Shown: positions 7,114-10,822 of the stretch, in pieces
Layout of the letters: the number at the start of each line of letters is the position of its first letter
Numbering within the stretch: the stretch's first letter is position 1
Assembly: GCA_022777455.1 (NCBI GenBank)
Contig: JALFGI010000046.1
Span: 1 to 10,822 of the forward strand
Direction of reading: 5' to 3'
Origin: Clostridiales bacterium
Lineage (GTDB): Bacteria; Bacillota_A; Clostridia; Oscillospirales; Oscillospiraceae
DNA length: 10,822 bases
The notes under the pieces: model-generated
Seen by the model: only the letters and a program-made list of their open reading frames with translations
Databases searched by the model: none
Told to the model about the DNA's origin: nothing
Position numbers and translations under genes: made by a program

Positions 7114-7332
7114 AAATTGTAATTTAGCGTACCGGAACCGACGCACTACTTGGCTCCCCCTATGGGGGAGCTGGCTGCCCCGTAAGGGGCAGACTGAGAG
7201 GGCAACACAGTTTGGATTTAAAGCTGTTGCGCTCTTTCCTGCGGCACCCTCTCAGTCAGCCTGTTCGGCTGACAGCTCCCCCAAAGGGGGAGCCAAGGGG
7301 TGCGTCGGTTCCGGTACGCCAAATTACAATTT
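7114..7332. repeat. Palindromic MITE-like intergenic element, copy 2
   Basis: This is the best preserved copy, 219 bp. The left end AAATTGTAATTT (7114-7125) and the following GCGTACCGGAACCGACGCA are mirrored at the right end with a single mismatch before the outer 12 bp. Further inside, TTGGCTCCCCC and GGGGGAGCTG pair with CAGCTCCCCC and GGGGGAGCCAA. Each arm carries a side hairpin (GCTGCCCCGTAAGGGGCAG on the left, CAGCCTGTTCGGCTG on the right) before the shared CTGAGAGGG. No gene is inside. It lies between the ileS terminator and the tRNA promoter. The terminal inverted repeats suggest an element moved by a transposase encoded elsewhere. Target-site duplications are not evident. Confidence 0.85.
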
Positions 7333-7396
7333 TTCGATTCCCTGAGAAACCGACAATCGCAAAACAAAAAAAATCCATATTTTTATAAATTCGTGC

Positions 7397-7424
7397 TTGA
7401 CATTTTGCAATCTCGTGGTATAAT
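7397..7424 (+). promoter_or_regulatory. Promoter of the tRNA-Thr/tRNA-Tyr operon
   Basis: TTGACA (7397-7402) and TATAAT (7419-7424) are perfect consensus hexamers 16 nt apart, with transcription expected to start about 12-14 nt before the tRNA-Thr 5' end. Confidence 0.9.
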
Positions 7425-7444
7425 ACTCTCGTTCCGCGTGAGTC

Positions 7445-7520
7445 GCCGGTATAGCTCAGTCGGTAGAGCAGCTGATTTGTAATCAGCAGGTCGGGGGTTC
7501 GAGTCCGTCTACCGGCTCCA
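7445..7520 (+). tRNA. tRNA-Thr(TGT)
   Basis: The 76-nt gene includes an encoded CCA. The acceptor stem GCCGGTA pairs with TACCGGC and the discriminator is T. The anticodon stem GCTGA/TCAGC encloses the loop TTTGTAA, giving anticodon TGT, which reads ACA. The T-arm is GGGGG-TTCGAGT-CCGTC, with what appears to be one non-Watson-Crick pair in the middle. It is the first gene of a two-tRNA transcript. Confidence 0.95.
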
Positions 7521-7556
7521 AATGCTGAGCTTTCTCACAAGATTCCAACTGAATAT

Positions 7557-7641
7557 GGGGGAATTCCCGAGTGGCCAAAGGGGACAGACTGTAAATCTGC
7601 TGCTTATCGCTTCGGTGGTTCGAATCCACCTTCCCCCACCA
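7557..7641 (+). tRNA. tRNA-Tyr(GTA)
   Basis: This is an 85-nt class II tRNA with an encoded CCA. The acceptor stem GGGGGAA pairs with TTCCCCC and the discriminator is A. The anticodon loop CTGTAAA gives GTA. A long variable arm (around TGCTTATCGCTTCGG) is characteristic of bacterial tRNA-Tyr. The T-arm GGTGG-TTCGAAT-CCACC is perfect. It lies 36 bp after tRNA-Thr, with no promoter between them. Confidence 0.95.
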
Positions 7642-7679
7642 AAAATCGCCGATCTTCGACAGAAGATTGGCGATTTTTT
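7642..7679 (+). terminator. Intrinsic terminator of the tRNA operon
   Basis: A 16-bp stem (7642-7657 with 7662-7677, one G-U pair) with loop GACA runs into T's. It begins at the CCA end of tRNA-Tyr, so it ends the operon. Confidence 0.92.
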
Positions 7680-7683
7680 CTTC

Positions 7684-7754
7684 TTCACTATTACCTATTC
7701 ACTCTTCACTAAATCCTACCCGGCGATTTTTGGGAAGTAATAAGTAATAGTGAA
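7684..7754. repeat. Inverted repeat TTCACTATTAC... just after the tRNA terminator
   Basis: Positions 7684-7699 are the reverse complement of 7739-7754 in 15 of 16 positions, with 39 bp between. It marks the start of the AT-rich accessory stretch. It may be a border relic or part of a dispersed repeat; no function can be assigned. Confidence 0.55.
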
Positions 7755-7767
7755 TCGTGTATAAGTA

Positions 7768-7796
7768 TTGCAAATCCAGCATTTCACCTCTATAAT
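7768..7796 (+). promoter_or_regulatory. Sigma-A promoter without an evident gene
   Basis: TTGCAA (7768-7773) and TATAAT (7791-7796) are separated by exactly 17 nt. The expected transcript starts at about 7803 and meets a terminator at 7891-7936, giving an RNA of about 130 nt. Confidence 0.6.
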
Positions 7797-7802
7797 AAAT
7801 TT

Positions 7803-7930
7803 ATCAGTTTCGTGAGGTGATTGTACTATTTATTCAGATTCTTTTCTGCATGATTCTTCAGGGATTCATTTCGGCCAAGCTTGCCATAACAAAAAAGCTC
7901 CAATTCCAGTCGGATTTGGGGCTTTTTCGT
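7803..7930 (+). ncRNA. Candidate small RNA or leader between promoter and terminator
   Basis: This stretch is bounded by a near-consensus promoter and an intrinsic terminator and contains no convincing gene. GAGGTGA near 7814 is followed by possible GTG or TTG starts. The TTG frame gives only about ten codons. A GTG frame of about 50 codons would run through the terminator into the 79-bp repeat, and neither start has proper ribosome-site spacing. It matches no RNA family I can recognise, so it is called from its boundaries only. Confidence 0.35.
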
Positions 7931-7936
7931 TTTTTT
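7891..7936 (+). terminator. Intrinsic terminator of the candidate small RNA
   Basis: AAAAAGCTCCAA (7892-7903) pairs with TTTGGGGCTTTTT (7915-7927), including G-U pairs, and is followed by CG and a further T-run to 7936. The last T's overlap the start of the 79-bp direct repeat. Confidence 0.7.
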
Positions 7937-8010
7937 CTAACTTCTATTTTATATTTATCTTTATCCGCGTAACGAAAAACAACGAACAAAAAACATACCA
8001 TTCATCCGAA
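7932..8010 (+). repeat. Left copy of a perfect 79-bp direct repeat
   Basis: These 79 bp, from TTTTTCTAACTTCT to CATTCATCCGAA, recur without a mismatch at 9628-9706. The bases just outside differ at both ends. The repeat is AT-rich and not itself palindromic. The two copies enclose a low-GC cassette. Confidence 0.95.
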
Positions 8011-8111
8011 GTACCCGCATATCCGCCACATTCAGCATTTCCTCGATTTACCTTCTGATCTCTTCTTGCTTCATTTTTTATCTCTCCTTGTATGTTTTTC
8101 GCGCGGAATCG

Positions 8112-8140
8112 TTGATTTTCCCTCAAAGCTATTGTATGAT
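8112..8140 (+). promoter_or_regulatory. Candidate promoter of the small membrane-protein gene
   Basis: TTGATT (8112-8117) and TATGAT (8135-8140) are separated by 17 nt, 45 nt upstream of an ATG with a strong ribosome-binding site. Confidence 0.55.
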
Positions 8141-8184
8141 GAAGCAAGAACCACCTTCTCATTTTTTGATTACAGGAGGTAATT

Positions 8185-8526
8185 ATGATAAAGAAATTCA
8201 TTGAGCACTTGAAAGACTATTCTTCTACTTACATCTTGACTTCAATCTTTGTTGTTATTCCTTTATTCTTCCTGATTCTTGATGGCTTTAATGCTATCAG
8301 AGAAATATAGAATAAAATTGATGATAAACGATATCTTCAAGAGCAATATGAATACTTAGATACCCATTCTGTTTGGACAGCTCTTGAAGAAATGTATTCC
8401 TACGCAGAATCCCACCACATATGCAACGATGACAAATGTGATTTTTGGGATTTTGAGAAATACTGGTTAGAAGTTTACGGTTATTGTGAAGCTGCGTCCT
8501 ATATTTCAAACGCACACTCAAATTAG
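8185..8526 (+). pseudogene. Small membrane-anchored protein gene interrupted by one in-frame TAG
   Basis: A perfect AGGAGG (8174-8179) precedes the ATG at 8185. The first frame gives 41 residues: MIKKFIEHLKDYSSTYIL, a hydrophobic segment TSIFVVIPLFFLILDGF, then NAIREI and TAG at 8308-8310. The same frame continues open for 71 codons to TAG at 8524-8526. That part (NKIDDKRYLQEQYEYLD..., with HHICNDDKCDFWDFEKYWLE and ending AASYISNAHSN) looks like real protein with aromatic and charged residues and plausible codon use. If one codon, for example CAG, replaced the TAG, the product would be a 113-residue single-span membrane protein with a cytoplasmic or exported domain. I do not recognise the family. 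Alternatives are a functional 41-residue membrane peptide or amber read-through. Its own promoter and low GC set it apart from the core genes. Confidence 0.6.
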
Positions 8527-8651
8527 GTCGGAGGCTTCCAACGTGAAACTCATAAGCGGTTTTTGAAAAGGCTTTTCCACGGCAATGCTCCTTAGCGACA
8601 AGCATTATAAAGGCGAATATCCAGCGTGCAATTTCTGAAAGCAGAAATGAC

Positions 8652-8680
8652 TTGATCAACCGCATCAGTTAAGCTAAAAT
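8652..8680 (+). promoter_or_regulatory. Candidate promoter of the 241-aa cassette gene
   Basis: TTGATC (8652-8657) and TAAAAT (8675-8680) are 17 nt apart, 35 nt before the ATG of the next gene. Confidence 0.5.
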
Positions 8681-8714
8681 GGACTTGTGATATTCTAGCA
8701 AAGGAGGGGCTGGT

Positions 8715-9440
8715 ATGCAGGATCGGTACACAGGCGATATTGGCGACTTTGGCAAGCTGGGATTGCTGCGTCAACTTGCGTCCACCGGGTTGTCCATCGG
8801 TATCAACTGGTATCGCACGCCGGATGAGACGCACAACAGTGATGGTTTGCATATCGGGTACTTGCAGAAAGAGCAATTCCGTGCCTGTGATCCTGACTTG
8901 TGGTCCGCCCTTGGTCGGATCGTCAGTTCCGGCAAGCGGGAGATTACTGCATTGGAGCAGTGCGCTATCCTTGATGCTGCCTATTTCGGCAGGCTTCTGG
9001 ACTCGTCAAGCAGCGACAAGATAACACGGCAGGCAATACGTTTGGAGTGGCACAGGCAGGCTTTACAAGCCTTACACGGCTGTGACATTGTCTTTGTCGA
9101 CCCTGATAATGGGCTGATGGTTCCCTCTGCTGATGGCACCGCCAAGAGCAATAAGTTTGTCCTTCCCTATGAGTTGGCGGAGTATTATCACGCAGGTGCC
9201 AGCATCATTTACTATCAGCATAAGGCTCGCCGCCCGGATGAATTCTACATTGACCAGCACCGCCAGTTGGTATCCTCCGGCGCATTTCCCGGTGCCGCCT
9301 GCCTGGGTCTGAAATTCACCAAGGCTTCTCTGCGGTACTACTTCTGCGCCATCCGCCCGGAGCATATGAAAGCGTTCACCACCTGTGTACAGCAGATGAT
9401 GCAATCTCCCTGGCTGTATTGCTTTGAGAAGATCCTCTGA
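8715..9440 (+). CDS. Conserved uncharacterised protein with GDIGDFGK and DPDNGL motifs
   Basis: The 241-residue soluble protein has no signal peptide or membrane span. I recognise its pattern as that of a widespread uncharacterised family, not a named enzyme. Motifs are RYTGDIGDFGKLGLLR (4-19), INWYRTPDE (30-38), DGLHIGYL (43-50), VFVDPDNGL (126-134) and IIYYQH (164-169). The DPDNGL strand end resembles the acidic D-P-P-type loops of Rossmann-like methyltransferases and of the TcmP-like group, but no SAM-binding glycine loop is clear, so a methyltransferase role is only a guess. A strong AAAGGAGGGG lies 8-9 nt before the ATG, and a candidate promoter is just upstream. It is the only intact sizeable gene between the 79-bp direct repeats, and its GC is lower than that of ileS. 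It is probably a passenger of the inserted cassette. Confidence 0.85.
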   Translation: MQDRYTGDIGDFGKLGLLRQLASTGLSIGINWYRTPDETHNSDGLHIGYLQKEQFRACDPDLWSALGRIVSSGKREITALEQCAILDAAYFGRLLDSSSSDKITRQAIRLEWHRQALQALHGCDIVFVDPDNGLMVPSADGTAKSNKFVLPYELAEYYHAGASIIYYQHKARRPDEFYIDQHRQLVSSGAFPGAACLGLKFTKASLRYYFCAIRPEHMKAFTTCVQQMMQSPWLYCFEKIL

Positions 9441-9668
9441 ATGAGTGAACCGCTTCCCAGCTTTTGTGTGAAGCAGTTTTTGACCACATATTTGACCATA
9501 ACCGGGTTTGGAGCACAAGGAGGCAGTGGAAACGAGAGTTCTAAAGAGGTAACTATTCAGTACTATGCGGCGATTCAATGCTATGCAAACCAGCTCAAAA
9601 GTGAGGATGAAAGAATAGTTTCTATTATTTTTCTAACTTCTATTTTATATTTATCTTTATCCGCGTAA
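9441..9668 (+). CDS. Doubtful 75-aa open frame ending inside the right repeat
   Basis: The frame begins at an ATG directly after the TGA of the 241-aa gene, so translational coupling is conceivable, but there is no clear separate ribosome-binding site. Its last residues (FLTSILYLSLSA) come entirely from the 79-bp repeat, showing that the reading frame was created or altered by the repeat. An inner segment, GSGNESSKEVTIQ, vaguely recalls the start of large serine recombinases, and an AAGGAGG lies just before it. I could not confirm this, and no resolvase catalytic motif is present. It is most likely non-coding or a remnant. Confidence 0.2.
   Translation: MSEPLPSFCVKQFLTTYLTITGFGAQGGSGNESSKEVTIQYYAAIQCYANQLKSEDERIVSIIFLTSILYLSLSA
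9452..9481 (+). terminator. Weak possible terminator after the 241-aa gene
   Basis: GCTTC (9452-9456) can pair with GAAGC (9470-9474) over a 13-nt loop, followed by AG and five T. The stem is short, so this is tentative. Confidence 0.25.
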
Positions 9669-9706
9669 CGAAAAACAACGAACAAAAAACATACCATTCA
9701 TCCGAA
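9628..9706 (+). repeat. Right copy of the perfect 79-bp direct repeat
   Basis: It is identical to 7932-8010, offset by 1696 bp. The base before (A at 9627 versus T at 7931) and the base after (C at 9707 versus G at 8011) differ. A GGGAGGCT palindrome follows 22 bp downstream. Confidence 0.95.
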
Positions 9707-9728
9707 CACCCAGGCCCGTCCCGAAAGC

Positions 9729-9750
9729 GGGAGGCTGTGAGCCTCCCCTA
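9729..9750. repeat. GGGAGGCT palindrome, further dispersed copy
   Basis: GGGAGGCT (9729-9736), GTG, AGCCTCCC (9740-9747), then CTA. This is the same palindrome and flank as at 4090-4112, including the preceding AAAGC. It lies in the intergenic region between the cassette and the minus-strand gene. Confidence 0.65.
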
Positions 9751-9878
9751 CTTTTGGCTGGGCAATGTTTTTACTACACAGGAACGATACCGGGCGATAC
9801 CCAGGAGTCCCGGATGACACACATGCCTGTGCGCATTGGGGTAGCGAGCTGCGCTTCAAATTCCAATCAGGATTAGCT

Positions 9879-9897
9879 GCCCCTCCGGGGGCTTTTC
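9879..9897 (+). terminator. Possible rightward terminator facing the minus-strand gene
   Basis: GCCCC (9879-9883) pairs with GGGGC (9888-9892), followed by TTTTCC, immediately past the 3' end of the minus-strand gene. The T-run is on the plus strand, so it would stop transcription coming from the cassette. On the minus strand no good T-run follows. From 9751 to 9878 I see nothing else recognisable. Confidence 0.4.
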
Positions 9898-9899
9898 CT

Positions 9900-10822
9900 T
9901 TACTCCCCGAACCGCTGCACCGATTCCGCCAGAATGATCAGTTCCTCCCGGCTGAGCTGGTTTGCGTAGAGGGAGAACACCACCTGTGCATCCCAGTCCA
10001 CCCAGGAGACCCGCCCGTCCGCCACGGCGGCGGGCATCCCCTGGATTGTGGTGGGCTCTCCCCCGCCCTGGTATTCCAGAATGGTTTCGGGAGTTTTTTC
10101 CACTGGGGCAGTTTCGTGCTCCAGGGGTTTATCATCGACCAGGGTGAAGTGCTCGTACTCGAAATATACGGTGCTGTCGGTGCTCACCTTGTCGGAGTAC
10201 CACCGGCGGACATAGGCGTACCAGCCGCCGCCCTCCTCCAGGGGGCTGGCCATGAAGTCCGTCTGGCTGTAGTTTTCCGGCAGGCCGGTGATCCGGTAGT
10301 CTCCCAGCTCCTCCAGGGCCTTCTGCTCCCCCGCTGCCCGGGTTGGGGTGAGGGGCTCCCCGGGCGCCACAGTCCGGGCAATGGCCAGCAGATCCACCGC
10401 GGCGTCATTGGCGCTCATGAAGAAGCCGACTCCCGCAGCTTCATCGTACCAGGTCAGGCTCCGGCCGCCATCCTGGGTGGTGTACAGGGTTCCCGGGCAG
10501 GTGCCCACCGTCACCGCTTCCTCGGACACCACATCGGTGATGGTTTTCTGCAGGCCCTCACTGCCCAGCTCCATGGTCAGATCGAAGGCGAATTCCCCTT
10601 CGGCATCCACAAACACCAGCCGCTGGAAGCCCATAGCCTTGTCCGAGATGAAGCTGCATTGGAAGCCCTCCGGGAGCTGCTGAGGGTAATAATCCCCCAG
10701 CTCCAGGTATTCATTGCCGGTGCGGCGGTAGTCGATCTCCACTTCATAGGGGGCGACGGTTTGGGCCCCTTCTGTTGTCTCGGTGCTTTCCCGTTTGGTG
10801 ATGTTCTGCTGGATTCTGGCAT
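9900..10822 (-). CDS. DUF4367-like extracytoplasmic protein, C-terminal part (5' end outside window)
   Basis: The minus-strand frame is open to the window edge (ARIQQNITKR...). The GTG at 10742 is an internal valine, not a start. About 306 residues are visible. The first half (YYPQQLPEGFQCSFI, RLVFVDAEGEFAFDL, VTVGTCPGTLYTTQDGGRSLTWYDEAAGVGFFMSAN, DLLAIARTV) has the usual DUF4367 layout: a Leu-Pro-x-Gly opening, a strand pair, L-x-W and a final hydrophobic helix. The second half (ITGLPENYSQTDFM... TTIQGMPAAVADGRVSWVDWDAQVVFSLYANQLSREELIILAESVQRF) repeats the layout, so two domains lie in tandem. Such domains commonly form the outer part of membrane proteins beside ECF sigma factors in Clostridia. 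The anchor and any sigma gene would be beyond the right edge. The GC-rich codon use resembles the core genes. Confidence 0.75.
   Translation of the reverse strand, partial: ARIQQNITKRESTETTEGAQTVAPYEVEIDYRRTGNEYLELGDYYPQQLPEGFQCSFISDKAMGFQRLVFVDAEGEFAFDLTMELGSEGLQKTITDVVSEEAVTVGTCPGTLYTTQDGGRSLTWYDEAAGVGFFMSANDAAVDLLAIARTVAPGEPLTPTRAAGEQKALEELGDYRITGLPENYSQTDFMASPLEEGGGWYAYVRRWYSDKVSTDSTVYFEYEHFTLVDDKPLEHETAPVEKTPETILEYQGGGEPTTIQGMPAAVADGRVSWVDWDAQVVFSLYANQLSREELIILAESVQRFGE

Noticed and set aside
4186..7146. A 986-codon open frame on the minus strand opposite ileS
   Set aside because: It mirrors the GC-rich codon structure of ileS, has low-complexity Gly/His/Val/Leu composition and no ribosome site. 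ileS itself has every catalytic motif.
7522..7740. 72-codon frame over tRNA-Tyr
   Set aside because: It is made of the tRNA gene and its terminator.
7932..8010. The 79-bp repeat as a duplicated tRNA 3' end (classical integration site)
   Set aside because: It shares no sequence with the 3' ends of tRNA-Thr or tRNA-Tyr and lies about 290 bp downstream of them.
7944..8201. 85-codon minus-strand frame ending in the left 79-bp repeat
   Set aside because: No recognisable domain or ribosome site. The minus-strand frame through the right repeat copy ends the same way simply because the repeat is identical.
8590..8613. Short AATGCT/AGCATT inverted repeat upstream of the 241-aa gene
   Set aside because: Only six pairs with an 11-nt loop and no T-run; too weak to call an operator or terminator.
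8297..8665. 122-codon minus-strand frame opposite the broken membrane-protein gene
   Set aside because: No ribosome site, odd composition, and the plus strand has a better start signal, promoter and protein-like sequence.

Overview
The window looks like a chromosomal segment of a Gram-positive, fairly GC-rich anaerobe of the Clostridia, most likely in or near the Oscillospiraceae/Ruminococcaceae. This rests on the miaA-hfq pair, the yggS-sepF-divIVA-ileS cell-division cluster typical of Firmicutes, a tRNA-sensing T-box leader before ileS, sigma-A type promoters, strong Shine-Dalgarno sites and palindromic intergenic repeats. Genus-level placement is inference.

Left part (1-3580): the 3' part of miaA (tRNA A37 prenylation) is followed by hfq (RNA chaperone) and a good intrinsic terminator. 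A roughly 216-bp palindromic element separates this from yggS (PLP homeostasis), sepF (FtsZ anchoring) and divIVA (curvature-sensing division/polar growth scaffold). Compared with the Bacillus order ylmD-E-F-G-H-divIVA-ileS, ylmG and ylmH are absent between sepF and divIVA. An AT-rich patch at the end of yggS carries a near-consensus promoter that could drive sepF-divIVA.

Middle (3581-7061): a T-box leader with an ATC (Ile) specifier, a TGGTACCGC T-box and a 16-bp terminator stem precedes ileS. About 360 nt of repeat DNA (two 87-bp-period units, an inverted copy of their palindrome and a short relic of the other repeat family) lies between the T-box terminator and the ileS start. ileS encodes a full-length isoleucyl-tRNA synthetase and ends in a strong hairpin.

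Right-middle (7062-7680): a second copy of the palindromic element is followed by a consensus promoter, tRNA-Thr(TGT), tRNA-Tyr(GTA) and a terminator.

Accessory region (7681-9899): an AT-rich stretch follows the tRNA operon. It holds a promoter-to-terminator unit that could be a small RNA. A perfect 79-bp direct repeat (7932-8010 and 9628-9706) then encloses a small membrane-protein gene broken by one in-frame TAG and a 241-aa gene of a conserved but uncharacterised family with a DPDNGL motif. This is the most unusual part of the window and looks like a small inserted cassette. The function and mobility of the cassette are not shown by the sequence.

Right end (9900-10822): the C-terminal part of a GC-rich minus-strand gene resembling DUF4367-type extracytoplasmic proteins, with two similar domains in tandem. 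It runs off the window.
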